Assembly (NCBI GenBank): GCA_044226205.1
Contig: JBGAHL010000002.1
Location: 62,001 to 126,000, forward strand
Direction of reading: 5' to 3'
DNA from: M3007 sp044226205
GTDB taxonomy: Bacteria > Bacteroidota > Bacteroidia > Chitinophagales > Saprospiraceae
Length of the DNA stretch: 64,000 nucleotides
Part shown: positions 32,815-43,300 of the stretch, in pieces
Layout of the letters: the number at the start of each line of letters is the position of its first letter
How positions within the stretch are numbered: the first letter of the stretch is position 1
Position numbers and translations under genes: made by a program
Notes under the pieces: generated by a model
The model's input: only the letters and a program-made list of their open reading frames with translations
What the model was told of the DNA's origin: nothing
The model's database searches: none

Positions 32815-33425
32815 GTAGCGCCGACCTCCAGGTCGGCGATGCTACGGGAAGCAATAACCCGCGATCATGCTTTCAACTGACGAGCAGCAGGGATTGGTAT
32901 TCCTGTTCGGAGCACTAGCGCTCTATCGCGGAACTTTCCTGCCCTCAACAGCGCCGACCGTAGCGCCGACCTCCAAGTCGGCGATGCTACGGGAAGCAAT
33001 AACCCGCGATCATGCCTTCAACTAACGAGCAGCAGGGATTGGTATTCCTGTTCGGAGCAGTAGCGCTCTATCGCGGAACTTTCCTGCCCTCAACAGCGCC
33101 GACCGTAGCGCCGACCTCCAGGTCGGCGATGCTACGGGAAGCAATAACCCGCGATCATGCTTTCAACTGACGAGCAGCAGGGATTGGTATTCCCGTTCGG
33201 AGCAGTAGCGCTCTATCGCGGAACTTTCCTGCCCTCAACAGCGCCGACTGTAGCGCCGACCTCCAGGTCGGCGATGCTACGAGAAATAATAACCCGCGAT
33301 CATGCCTTCAACTGACGAGCAGCAGGGATTGGTATTCCTGTTCGGAGCACTAGCGCTCTATCGCGGAACTTTCCTGCCCTCAACAGCGCCGACCTGGAGG
33401 TCGGCGCTACAGGTCGGCGCTACAG
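32815..33425. repeat. Array of four tandem 145-bp repeats ending in an inverted remnant
   Basis: Units begin at 32815, 32960, 33105 and 33250 with exact 145-base spacing and a few point differences. Each opens with a hairpin, GTAGC-GCCGACCT-cc-AGGTCGGC-GATGCTAC, then about 110 bases of unique sequence shared by all units. From about 33395 the hairpin sequence returns in the opposite sense, partly doubled. No long open frame crosses the array. It occupies the whole gap between gabD and the convergent T9SS gene. Confidence 0.92.
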
Positions 33426-33427
33426 AA

Positions 33428-33456
33428 AAAGCCTCGCGCGCGTTTGCCGAGGCTTT
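33428..33456. terminator. Intrinsic terminator, usable in both directions
   Basis: Nine-bp perfect stem AAAGCCTCG / CGAGGCTTT with an 11-base loop, followed by CTTCTTT and preceded by A-rich sequence. It lies after the repeat array and ahead of the end of the convergent T9SS gene. Confidence 0.75.
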
Positions 33457-33541
33457 CTTCTTTATGCCATGAATGTTGAAATCGGAAATCGGGATGGCAC
33501 TGGGGACTAGTAATCGTAAATCGGTTGGGATGGCCGGCGCT

Positions 33542-36457
33542 TTACAGGCCGGAGGCATTGATGATTTTCCCGGAAGCTACCGGCCTGCCGTCGGCGGCAA
33601 GCCGGTAGTAGAATGCTCCCGGAGGAAGCTGAGGTCGGAACAATTGGAATGTGGAATGCGAGTAAAATTGATTAAAAACTAATCGGCCCTGGGCGTCGTA
33701 TAGCTCCAGACGGTAGTCTTTTGCTCTTACGCCGGTTATTTCAAATGTGGCACTTTGGGTGAAAGGATTGGGATAAACCTTCACATTGGCGCCGGGATAA
33801 TCGATATTCTGCGTGGCCACAACCGGTAAAAACAGCGAGTCGGGACAAACAGTATGGAAAACCTCGTTCGTCAGAACCGGGGTGTCGTAATCAAAGGTGA
33901 TAGCAGCGGTGTTAAAGATCTGCGTGCCGCAAGAAAGGTTCGGTCGTTGAGATACGCGGAATTTTACGTAGCCTTCACTGCCGCTGCTACCAGGAATGAG
34001 ATTAAGGTTTGGGATGGTGAATTGCACGATGCCATCGCCATACAAATCAAATGTGTACGGGTGACTGGACGTGCCTGGCAACACCGTGGTCGGGTCGAGC
34101 CATTCGGACAGGGTATCGCGAATGATGACCTGATGCACGGTATCGGTACCGGTGTTTTGGAATCGGATTAAATACTGCAAATCGGTTGTCGGATCGACGT
34201 ACTGGGGAACGTCGTAGCCCTTGGGATGACCTCTCTTAAAGAAAGTCGGCGGATTAAAGTCGAACGCTACGCTTTCCTGGCAATCCGTGGCAATGAAAGC
34301 CTCGCCATCGGCATTCGGGAACATGGTGTAGAATCCGACGGAAATCGGATTTTGAGACGTATCGGAGATACAGCCCTCAACGGCTGCGGTGGGATAACTA
34401 AGTGCCGGGTAAAACTCGCTTTGCTCGGCGATTACGCGGTAGGTTTTGCCGTCTGCTTCATGGCTGAATACCTCGCGGGTTTCGCCAGGCATGAGGCTGG
34501 TGATATTTTCAAACTCGTTCGACGACGGGCCGACCAGCAGAATCACGTCTTCGATAATGACATAATCGAGACTGGTCGGATTGTTATAGGCTCCGGTACC
34601 GCTGTTTCTGATGCTCAGTTTGACCGTATCGTTTTCACAGTTGCCGAGCGCCTGGATGATTGATTTATCCCAGTTGGGATTTACGTCGCAGAATGAATCG
34701 GGGACGATATGCGCCGTTATGCAATGCGCCAGTCCAACCTGTGCGTCGCAATCGAGGAAGGCCGTTATGGTAAAACTTCCGCAATCGCCGTTGTTCAGGG
34801 TGCCGAGATTAAAAACCAGGGTATCCTGATCCAGCGTGTAACTGGCCGAACTACTCACGACGCTCAGGTCGGGATCGACCACAACCTTGACTTTGGTGTT
34901 TTGTGAGGGAATCGTGCCCGTGTTGCAGTAGCGAACGGTGTACACGTTGTCGGCGCAGTTGCGCAGCAGCGGTGTGGCAATGTCCACCTCGTTGCGGGGA
35001 CAGGAGAACTGGGTAAAGACCGGCACTTCCACTTCCACCGTATCGTAAAAACTGAACACATCGACCGGCAGGGCATCCACACAGGTGCCCCAATAGGTGT
35101 TCGGCGTGATTAGTTGCAGATCGTAGGAGCCCGTATCGACCAGCAGCAAAAAGTTGCCGTTTTCATCGGCGGCTGCGTAACGCACGAAATCTGCGCTGGC
35201 GACTTTCACGAGCCAGCCTTTCAGCGGCGCTTCACCGGGGTTAAACGCGCAGTTGTTGTTGAAATCCTGGAAGACGTTTCCTTTCAGGTAACTGGTGAAA
35301 ACCTTGCAGTTCTGGTCAACTTTGGCCAGGTAGGGGTTTTCTTCAAAGGTCGTGACGCCCGGCTGGCTCGAACCCGCGGCAGCAGCGCCGCCATCAGATG
35401 TGGCCACGATCGCGAAGCCAATGTCCGGACCGCCTTTACCTACGGAAATATCGCAGATTTTGTCGCCGTCAGCGTTGGTGTGCAGGATATACAGTTCACC
35501 GTTGAGGGCCGACACATCACGGCTGCCCGTGATGAAAAAGCCGTCGTTTTTGTCGGTAACCAGTCCGCGGAAGTCCGTCGCCGGGAAAGTTTTGTACCAA
35601 AGGGCCGCATCGCCGCCTGCTTCGTCGATCTTCATGAGCAGGCCGCCGCCGCCAAGAATGGAGTTGGTAAAGCCGGCGATGACAAATCCGCCGTTTTTGG
35701 CCGCTACGATAGAACGTCCGAAATCGTCGGCAGCGGTGCCGCCACCCAGATCGAACAGCCCGTAGGTATTTTCCCAGATCACCGCACCGTTGAATGCGGA
35801 AAGGCGGGCTACATAAATGTCTTTTGTTTCGGAAATGCTCTGGCGGATTTCTCCGGTAAGCACCAGATTACCGTCGGGGGCGACGGTCACGCCATTGCTT
35901 TTCACCAGCTGGGCGCCCGAACCGAGGAGTTTGACCCACATGCTGTTGCCGCTGGCGCTCACGCGAGCGATTAAAGCGCGTTCGCGATTGGTCGTGGGGT
36001 CCGTCTGGAAGCCCGAGATGACAAGGCTGCCGTCGGCGAGTTCGAGGATGGAGGCGCCTTCGTCGTTTTTGGTGTTGCCGAAGGTCTTGGACCAAAGTAC
36101 GTTGCCATCGGCATCCGTCTTAAGCAGATAAATATCGCGCTGGTTGCCATTGCCCTGATCGATAAAACCGGCAACGGCATAGCCGCCATCCTGGGTGACC
36201 AGCACAGCATTGCCGGAAGCCTGCACAGCCTGAATGGTTTTGGTCCATTGCAGGTCGCCATCGGCGTCCGTCTTGATCAGGTAAACGCGGGTGGTGGAAC
36301 CGTAGTAGCCCGCCATGATGTAGCCGCCATCCGGTGTGATGGCGATGCCTTTGGCGACATCCTGACCTCCGCCGCCATATGTGCGTTCCCAGCCTTGCGC
36401 GGTCAGCAGACCGGCAGAACTGAGCAACAAGAAAAGGAGGACAAAATATCTGTTCAT
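33542..36457 (-). CDS. Large secreted beta-propeller-like / repeat protein with T9SS sorting domain
   Basis: 971 residues from the ATG at 36457, giving a signal peptide (MNRYFVLLFLLLSSAGLLTA). Residues about 22-390 hold repeats of 'GGYavaGf...........iyLlKtDadGnvlWsKtfG', the usual Bacteroidota propeller-like repeats. Residues about 395-470 form an SdrD B-like domain ('YLKGNVFQDFNNNCAFNPGE'). A region with 'VYTVRYCNTGTIPSQNTKVK' and, near 780-890, 'QNTGTDTVHQVIIRDTLSEW' are the conserved CARDB/DUF11-like modules found before sorting domains. The last about 75 residues ('VYPNPFTQSATFEI' onward) are a type A T9SS domain. Likely a surface adhesin or structural protein; no enzymatic motif. AT-rich sequence separates it from the divergent gene at 36713. 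Confidence 0.9.
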   Translation of the reverse strand: MNRYFVLLFLLLSSAGLLTAQGWERTYGGGGQDVAKGIAITPDGGYIMAGYYGSTTRVYLIKTDADGDLQWTKTIQAVQASGNAVLVTQDGGYAVAGFIDQGNGNQRDIYLLKTDADGNVLWSKTFGNTKNDEGASILELADGSLVISGFQTDPTTNRERALIARVSASGNSMWVKLLGSGAQLVKSNGVTVAPDGNLVLTGEIRQSISETKDIYVARLSAFNGAVIWENTYGLFDLGGGTAADDFGRSIVAAKNGGFVIAGFTNSILGGGGLLMKIDEAGGDAALWYKTFPATDFRGLVTDKNDGFFITGSRDVSALNGELYILHTNADGDKICDISVGKGGPDIGFAIVATSDGGAAAAGSSQPGVTTFEENPYLAKVDQNCKVFTSYLKGNVFQDFNNNCAFNPGEAPLKGWLVKVASADFVRYAAADENGNFLLLVDTGSYDLQLITPNTYWGTCVDALPVDVFSFYDTVEVEVPVFTQFSCPRNEVDIATPLLRNCADNVYTVRYCNTGTIPSQNTKVKVVVDPDLSVVSSSASYTLDQDTLVFNLGTLNNGDCGSFTITAFLDCDAQVGLAHCITAHIVPDSFCDVNPNWDKSIIQALGNCENDTVKLSIRNSGTGAYNNPTSLDYVIIEDVILLVGPSSNEFENITSLMPGETREVFSHEADGKTYRVIAEQSEFYPALSYPTAAVEGCISDTSQNPISVGFYTMFPNADGEAFIATDCQESVAFDFNPPTFFKRGHPKGYDVPQYVDPTTDLQYLIRFQNTGTDTVHQVIIRDTLSEWLDPTTVLPGTSSHPYTFDLYGDGIVQFTIPNLNLIPGSSGSEGYVKFRVSQRPNLSCGTQIFNTAAITFDYDTPVLTNEVFHTVCPDSLFLPVVATQNIDYPGANVKVYPNPFTQSATFEITGVRAKDYRLELYDAQGRLVFNQFYSHSTFQLFRPQLPPGAFYYRLAADGRPVASGKIINASGL

Positions 36458-36712
36458 GAATACGGGTTGGATTAGGAACCGTAGAAAGTTTTTTAAGACG
36501 TTACAAAAGTGCGGGACACGAATCGCGTGGAAAAAGACAAAAAATTGCATTTGTTGAATTATTTTTGACAGGAATTAGCTCCGACTTTAAGCGGAAGCGC
36601 TAAATCATTATTTTTAAAAAATGTTGATATTCAATCTATTAAACAATAATTGGCGCAACATCATGTTTTTGGGTTGTCTGGCATTTTGTTGAAAAGATAA
36701 TATATTGTTGGT

Positions 36713-38125
36713 ATGCAAAAAAGTGTTCTGGTCGAAATCATTCATTCCTTAAATAAAAAGGAAGTGCGGGAGATTCACAAGTGGCTGCAGTCGCCGGCGC
36801 ACAACCTGCGGCAGGACGTTGTTGCCCTGTTCGACTATCTGTCCAGAAAATCACCCGACGCTACCGACACGCTCGAAAAGGAGGAGGTCTGGCGCGCCGT
36901 TTTCCCGCAGGACGATTTTGACGACGCCCGCATGCGGCAGGTCATGTATTTTTTACTGAAAGCCATCGAAGACTACCTCGCATTTACCGAACTCCGCAAA
37001 GACGAAGTGCATATCCAGACGGTCCTTTTAAAAGTGTACCGCACGCGGCAGCTCGAAAAGCCCTTCAAGATGACGATGGAGGCGGCCCGCAAGCGCCAAA
37101 AGGAATCCCCGTACCGCAACAGCGTGTTTTTGCGCGAACAACACGTGCTTGAACAGGAACTTTACTACTACCTCGGCTCCCGCAAACGCAGCGACGAGGT
37201 GAACCTTCAGGAAACCTCCGACGCGCTCGATCTGGCTTATTTTGCCGACAAACTCCAGATCGGCTGCCGCATGCTCGCCCACCAGACCGTGTACAAAAAA
37301 GCGATGTACGACCTGCGGCAACTGGAAAACACACTCGCCTACGTAGAACAACAAAACCTGCTGAAAGAACCCGCCATCGCGGTATATTACTATGGATTCA
37401 AAGCGCTGACCGAGCGCGAAAACGAAACGCATTTCGCCAACCTGGAACGTATCATTTTTGAAAACGGCTCCTTGTTTCCGATGGCCGAATTGCGCGAATT
37501 GTACCTTCTGGCAATCAATTATTGCATCAGCAGGATCAATGCCGGCATCGAATCCTACCTGCGCAAATCGTTCGAATTTTACAAGGCGGGGTTCAGTAAA
37601 GGCATTCTGATCGAGAACAATCTGGTGACCAGGATTTCTTTCGGCAACGCCGTTTCCAACGCCATCAAGATCAAGGAGTTTGCCTGGGTGGAGGAATTTA
37701 TTGAAAAATTCACGCCTTATCTGGAGGAAAAATCGAGGGAAAGCACGGTCCATTTCAACCTCGCGCGGTTGTATTTTGAGAAAAAAGACTACGTAAAAGC
37801 CCAGCAGCTGTTGCTCAAATTCGACTACGACGACATCCTGCTCAACCTGGTCGCCAAGACGATGCTGCTCAAAATCTATTACGAGGAAGAGGAGTACTCC
37901 GCGTTCGAATCACTGCTCGAATCGATGCGCACTTATTTGCAGCGCAAGGATGCCGTGTCGGCCAACCACCGCATTGTGTACAAAAACCTGTTCACGGTGA
38001 TGCGCCGGCTGATTCACCTGAACCCGTTTTCCAAAACGCAAAAAGACAAATTCAGGGAACTGGTGCTCAACACCAACCCCTTGCTGGAAAAAGAATGGCT
38101 GTTGAACCAACTGGACCGCCATTAA
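36713..38125 (+). CDS. Helical-repeat (TPR-like) cytoplasmic protein of unknown function
   Basis: 470 residues, helical throughout, rich in Tyr, Leu, Glu and Lys, without signal peptide or membrane span. The N-terminus (MQKSVLVEIIHSLNKKEVRE, then 'IHKWLQSPAHNLRQDVVALF') shares its layout with the proteins ending at 1428 and starting at 62181: a short helix, a 'L...E...f..fl.SP..n' segment, then an array of helical hairpins. It resembles the truncated gene at the window start more than the one at 60643. No enzyme motif is seen. It is divergent from a T9SS cargo, as is the copy at the window start. The 255 bases upstream are strongly AT-rich and carry TATTTTTG (near 36561), a possible -7 element. 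Confidence 0.75.
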   Translation: MQKSVLVEIIHSLNKKEVREIHKWLQSPAHNLRQDVVALFDYLSRKSPDATDTLEKEEVWRAVFPQDDFDDARMRQVMYFLLKAIEDYLAFTELRKDEVHIQTVLLKVYRTRQLEKPFKMTMEAARKRQKESPYRNSVFLREQHVLEQELYYYLGSRKRSDEVNLQETSDALDLAYFADKLQIGCRMLAHQTVYKKAMYDLRQLENTLAYVEQQNLLKEPAIAVYYYGFKALTERENETHFANLERIIFENGSLFPMAELRELYLLAINYCISRINAGIESYLRKSFEFYKAGFSKGILIENNLVTRISFGNAVSNAIKIKEFAWVEEFIEKFTPYLEEKSRESTVHFNLARLYFEKKDYVKAQQLLLKFDYDDILLNLVAKTMLLKIYYEEEEYSAFESLLESMRTYLQRKDAVSANHRIVYKNLFTVMRRLIHLNPFSKTQKDKFRELVLNTNPLLEKEWLLNQLDRH

Positions 38126-38197
38126 AGGAAACACCGCAACTTTCTCCCCAAATCGCCGTTACTTTGCCCGGTTTTTTGCACAAAATATTGCCCGACG

Positions 38198-38971
38198 TTG
38201 AAACGCTCGTATATCGTTACGCTGATTATCCTGCTGGTCCTGCTCATCGACCAGACCCTGAAGATTTACATCAAAACCCACTTTGAATACAATCAGGACG
38301 TGCCCATGTTCGGTCTGAGCTGGGCCAAGTTGCACTTCGTGGAAAATGAAGGCATGGCTTTCGGCATCATTTTCAACTGGGAATACGGCAAACTCCTGCT
38401 CAGCAGTTTCCGCATCCTGATGGTGGCCGGCCTGATCTGGTACATCCGCGTCCTGCTGCGGCTGGGCGCCCCGACGGGATTTATCTATAGTATCGGTCTC
38501 ATCACGGCCGGCGCACTGGGCAATATCATCGACAGCGCTTTTTACGGCCTGATTTTTACCGAATCGCCCTACCACGGGGGGCTGGCCCAGCTGGTGTCGA
38601 TGGGGCAGGGTTACGGCACGTTTTTGCACGGGAAAGTGGTGGACATGCTCTATTTCCCGATCAAATGGGTCACCATGCCCGAATGGATGCCGTTGGTGGG
38701 CGGCGAGGAATTCCTGTTCTTCTCCCCTATTTTCAACATTGCCGACGCCTCCATTTCCCTGGGCGTCATTTTTATCCTTTTGTTTCAACGCAAATTTTTC
38801 CACTCCGAACTGGGTCCGAAAACTCCCGAAGGTGAAGAACTGGCGGTGATTCCGGGCACCGAACCGATGGATTCGGAGCACGCGTCAATTGCAGCGGCAG
38901 AAGTGGAAAATACTGAGGAAACGCCTGAAAATCAGGAAGAAACGAAGGACAAAGAAGAAGCCGCCCTGTAA
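38198..38971 (+). CDS. lspA: Lipoprotein signal peptidase (signal peptidase II)
   Basis: 257 residues, beginning at TTG (38198); there is no ATG in frame before the first membrane helix. It cleaves signal peptides of prolipoproteins at the lipobox Cys in the inner membrane. Four spans are visible (about 6-26, 65-85, 95-115, 180-200). The catalytic aspartates lie in 'GALGNIIDSAFYG' near 112 and 'FNIADASISLGVI' near 184, the family GNxxD and FNxAD motifs. An inserted periplasmic segment (about 120-175) and a long acidic tail (about 215-257) make it longer than the usual 160-170 residues; the insertion is common in Bacteroidota. Its stop is two bases from that of prfA on the other strand. Confidence 0.93.
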   Translation: MKRSYIVTLIILLVLLIDQTLKIYIKTHFEYNQDVPMFGLSWAKLHFVENEGMAFGIIFNWEYGKLLLSSFRILMVAGLIWYIRVLLRLGAPTGFIYSIGLITAGALGNIIDSAFYGLIFTESPYHGGLAQLVSMGQGYGTFLHGKVVDMLYFPIKWVTMPEWMPLVGGEEFLFFSPIFNIADASISLGVIFILLFQRKFFHSELGPKTPEGEELAVIPGTEPMDSEHASIAAAEVENTEETPENQEETKDKEEAAL

Positions 38972-38973
38972 AT

Positions 38974-40044
38974 TTATTCTGCCGTTTCGGCCTGCAATTT
39001 GGCCGCGTTGTCGGCGATGGTGAGCGCCTCGATCAGTTCATCGAGCTCGCCTTCCACGATTTTATCCAGGTTAAAATTCTTGTTGTCGCCTTCCAGGCGG
39101 TGGTCGGTCACGCGGTTTTGCGGCCAGTTGTAGGTGCGGATTTTCTCCGAACGGTCGCCCGAACCCACCAGACTGCGGCGCTGCGAAGCGAGGGCCGATG
39201 CCTGCTGCTGGATCTGGGCGTCGCGGATTTGCTGCACGAGGCGGCCCATGGCGATCTCGCGGTTTTTGTGCTGGGAACGGCTTTCGGTACTTTCCGCCAC
39301 GATACCCGTGGGCAAGTGGGTAAAACGCACGCCCGATTCGGTCCGGTTGACGTGCTGACCGCCAGCGCCGCTGGCGCGGAACACGTCGGTGCGGATGTCT
39401 TCCTTGCGGATATCGTAGTCTTCGGCTTCCATTTTGGGCAATACGGCCACCGTGGCTGCCGAGGTGTGGACGCGGCCTTTGGCCTCGGTTTCGGGGATGC
39501 GTTGTACGCGGTGGGCGCCCGATTCAAACTTGAGAAAACGGTAGACATCGTCGCCCGACACATCGAGCACGATTTTGGCGAAACCGCCCACGGTGCCCGG
39601 GCTCTCGTCGAGGACCTCAATTTCCCAGCCTTTGGTTTGAAAATATTTGCTGTACATACGGTACAGGTCGCCTGCAAACAGGGCCGCCTCGTCGCCGCCG
39701 GTGCCCGATCGGATCTCGAAAATGACGTCTTTTTCGTCTTCGGGGTCGCGGGGGGTCAGCAGGGTTTTGAGTTCTGCTTCGAGCTCATCGAGTCGGGGCT
39801 GAAGGCGGTCGATTTCCTCGCGTGCCATGTCGCGCATTTCCGGGTCGGATTCAATTTCACGGGCGCCTTCCAGTTCGGCATTCACCTTTTGGTATTGCTC
39901 GAAAGCCTGCACGAGGGGCTGGAGGTTTTTGTACTCTTTGTTGAGTTTTTTCCAGCGCTCCATGTCGCCGATGGTACCCGGGTCGGCGAGTTGTTCTTCC
40001 AGATGAATGTATTTGTCGCGAATGACTTGCAGTTTGTCGAGCAT
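38974..40044 (-). CDS. prfA: Peptide chain release factor 1
   Basis: 356 residues. It ends translation at UAA and UAG. The peptidyl-hydrolase motif is intact, 'ASGAGGQHVNRTESGVRFTH', with GGQ near 229. The RF1-type codon-recognition region 'RVHTSAATVAVLP' lies near 190-202, and the acidic N-terminal domain ('LQVIRDKYIHLEEQLADP') fits RF1 rather than RF2. No programmed frameshift is seen. A TACTTTTG box (minus strand, 40077-40070) lies about 25 bases ahead of the ATG and fits a promoter, so the gene is probably transcribed on its own. It converges tightly with lspA without a visible terminator. Confidence 0.95.
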   Translation of the reverse strand: MLDKLQVIRDKYIHLEEQLADPGTIGDMERWKKLNKEYKNLQPLVQAFEQYQKVNAELEGAREIESDPEMRDMAREEIDRLQPRLDELEAELKTLLTPRDPEDEKDVIFEIRSGTGGDEAALFAGDLYRMYSKYFQTKGWEIEVLDESPGTVGGFAKIVLDVSGDDVYRFLKFESGAHRVQRIPETEAKGRVHTSAATVAVLPKMEAEDYDIRKEDIRTDVFRASGAGGQHVNRTESGVRFTHLPTGIVAESTESRSQHKNREIAMGRLVQQIRDAQIQQQASALASQRRSLVGSGDRSEKIRTYNWPQNRVTDHRLEGDNKNFNLDKIVEGELDELIEALTIADNAAKLQAETAE

Positions 40045-40069
40045 GATGTACGGGCAAAAAATCGGGCGG

Positions 40070-40077
40070 CAAAAGTA
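40070..40077 (-). promoter_or_regulatory. Candidate -7 promoter element of prfA
   Basis: TACTTTTG on the minus strand matches TAnnTTTG, 25 bases upstream of the prfA ATG. No clear -33 element at the expected distance. Confidence 0.4.
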
Positions 40078-40175
40078 CGGTCAAAGTGCCGACACGCAGC
40101 AGTTTCAGGGGAAAATGTATCTGTAAAGCGCGGGTTAATTAACGAGCCCGAAAAAGTTATCTCCACATTGCGCGC

Positions 40176-40183
40176 TACCTTTG
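40176..40183 (+). promoter_or_regulatory. Candidate -7 promoter element of the giant surface protein gene
   Basis: TACCTTTG matches TAnnTTTG. It lies 129 bases before the first possible ATG (40305), which would leave a leader of over 100 bases. The interval 40045-40346 contains no other gene that I can support. Confidence 0.4.
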
Positions 40184-40346
40184 CAGCCGTATTAACGACT
40201 AATCCTGCCCTTGCCCCTTCGCCCTCTGGTTGCCAACCCGAACCGGCTGTCGTTTCCGGGGGGTATTTACCCTCTCCCGTAGCTCGTTTAACCCGCTCTG
40301 AATTATGTTCCGGATGAAGAAAACGCCTCCTTCACTGATTACCGTT

Positions 40347-43300
40347 ATGCAAAAACAAACTTTTTCGCGCTTTGGCACCTGCGCCAGAATTGTGCTTTCC
40401 CTGTTGTTTTTAAGCCTGTTGACCAGGGAAACGAGCGCTCAATGTCCAACTGTGGAGGCCGTCATGGTCGATGCCTGCGGCACCGAGTTTCTCAACGAGT
40501 TTTTGATTATTAATTCGGGAGGCGGCTTCAATACGTCCGACATCATGCTCGACTACGATGTGAGCAACAACATCGTCAGCGGCGTCAACAACGATGTCAA
40601 CACCGACAACGGCAACCTGCCCGGCGGCCCTTGCGGCATCGCTGCCGGCTCGGCGGGCGCTTATACGGGTTGCAGCAACCTGATCTCCGTCGGGCCCGGG
40701 GTGGACATCCCGGCCAACTCCATCGTCGTGTTCCAGACCAGTAGCGGTGCGGCCAACAGCACGTACAACTTCAGCAGCCTTTGCGGCTCCGGGCAGTGCG
40801 TGTACGTCGTTGCAAGCGCCTGTACGCGCAGCGCCGGCGGTTTCACCAACGGCGCCGGTAGCGGCACCCGTACTTCCGTGTTTTCCATTGCAGGCGGCTG
40901 TTCGCAGACCATCACCTATGCGCTCGCTTCGCTGACGGGCGGCAACGGCGCCTACTTTCTTCCGCTGGCCAACGGCGGCGCCGGCGGCTATGGCAACGGC
41001 GGCTGCGCGGTACCGCCTTCTTCCGCGGCCCCCAGTCCGCCGGTGATTAATCCCCTTCCCAACGTATCCACCTGCGGCACCTACACCCTGCCGCCCATCA
41101 CGGGCACCAACCTGCCGGCCAACGTTGCCTATTTCACCGGCACGAATGGCACAGGCACCCAATACAACCCGGGGGATGAAATCAGCATGACCACCACGCT
41201 TTACATCTATGCCCAGAACGGGCCGGTGGGTTGCACCGATCAGGAGCAATTTACGGTCACGATAACGCCCGCCCCCAGCGTCAACCAGCCCAACGATGTG
41301 ACGGTTTGCGCCGGCGCGCCGGTGAGCGTTCCGCTGACGGGAAGCGGCGGCACGACCTTCCCCTGGACCAACGACAACACGGCCACCGGCCTGGCCGCTT
41401 CCGGTACGGGCAATATTTCTTTTACCTCTGCCAACGTGACCACACAGCAGGTGAGCACCGTCACCGTCACGCCGACCCAGGGCATGTGCATGGGCACGCC
41501 GGTGACGTTTACGATCACCATCGATCCGAAGCCCACGGTGGATGATCCGCCCAACATCACCGTTTGCGCCGGCGACCCTGTGGATGTGCCTCTGACCAGC
41601 CCGAACGGCAGCCCCACGTTCAACTGGACCAACAACAACGTCAACATCGGCCTTGCCGGAACCGGCAGCGGCGACATCAGTTTCACGGCAGCCAACGTGG
41701 TGAACAACCAGACCGGAACCATCGTCATCACCCCCGTGGAAAACGGATGTACGGGTCCTACCCAGAACTTTACCATCACCGTCGGGCCGCTGCCCAGCGT
41801 GAACCAGCCCGCCGACGTGACGGTTTGCGGCGGCGCGCCGGTGTCGGTGGTGTTTTCAGGAAGCCCCGGCGGCACCACCTTTTCATGGACAAACGATAAT
41901 ACAAACATCGGACTCGGGGCCATGGGCACGGGCAATATTTCATTTACCAGCGCCAACCCTGCCGACGACGAAACAGCCACGATCACGGTCGTGCCCATGC
42001 TGGGCTTGTGCGCCGGCGCAGCCCTGACCTTTACCATTACCATTCGCGCCAAACCCACGGTAGACGACCCGCCGAACATCACGGTGTGTGCCGGAGAGCC
42101 GGTGGATGTGATGTTTACGGGCTCGAACCCCGGCGCCAACTACAACTGGACCAACACCAATACCGGCATCGGATTGGCGAGTTTCGGGATTGGCGACCTC
42201 AATTTCAACGCCGCCAATGTGGCCAACACCCAGACCGGCACCATCAACGTGACGCCAAGCCTGAACGGCTGTAGCGGTCCTGTGCAAAACTTTACCATCA
42301 CCGTGACGCCCGGCCCCAACGTCGTTCAGCCGTCCAACCTGCTTTATTGCGGCAACGCACCAGTATCGGTGACGTTCTCCGGCACCTCCGGCGCCACCTT
42401 CAACTGGACCAACGACAACCCCAATATCGGGCTGGGAGATTCAGGGGCAGGCAATATCTCGTTCACCAGCAGCGTCGTGACGACCACACAGGTGGCCAAT
42501 ATTACCGTGACGCCCAGCCTGAACGGCTGCGACGGCACACCCCGCACATTCACCATCACTATCCTGGCCTCTCCAACGATGAACGACCCTGCCGACCTGA
42601 CCGTGTGCGGTGAACAGCCGGTCAATGTCGTGTTCTCCGGGGCAGGCAACGGCGCTGTGTACAGCTGGCAGAACAATAATGTCGCGATCGGCCTGCCGAT
42701 TGCAGGGAGCGGCGACCTCAACTTTACTACCGCGAACAACAGCGCCACTGGCACGATCACCGTCACACCCAATCTCAACGGCTGCCCGGGCATTCCCCAG
42801 ACCTTTAACATTACCGTCGAGCTGACGCCGATGCTAAGTACCTTGCCTAACCTGAACCTCTGCGGAGGACAGTCTGTCACGGTTTCATTAAATTCAAACG
42901 TCAATTGGGTCAATAATAATCCCGCAATCGGCTTGCCTGCATCGGGTTCGGACGACATCAGTTTTACCGCTGCCAACCCCGCTACGCAACAAGTTGCCAC
43001 GATCACCGCGACGCCCGTCTCCGGCAACTGTACGGGCGCATCGGTGACGTTTACCATTACCGTAAAACCCGCTCCAACCGTGCTTGACCCGGTCGATGTG
43101 GAGGTCTGTCCCGGTTTTAATGTCAATATTAACTTTACGGGGTCACCAGCCAACGCGGGCTTTTTTTGGACAAATAACAACACCAATACGGGCCTGGACC
43201 CGTCCGGGGCAGGCAATATCAGTTTTAACGCGGCAAACGTGACGACCACCCAGACCAGCATCGTCACCGTCACGCCTTCCGCCAACGGATGTAACGGCCC

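Noticed and set aside
32815..33425. CRISPR array
   Set aside because: The 145-bp units are near-identical along their whole length with no unique spacers, and there are no cas genes.
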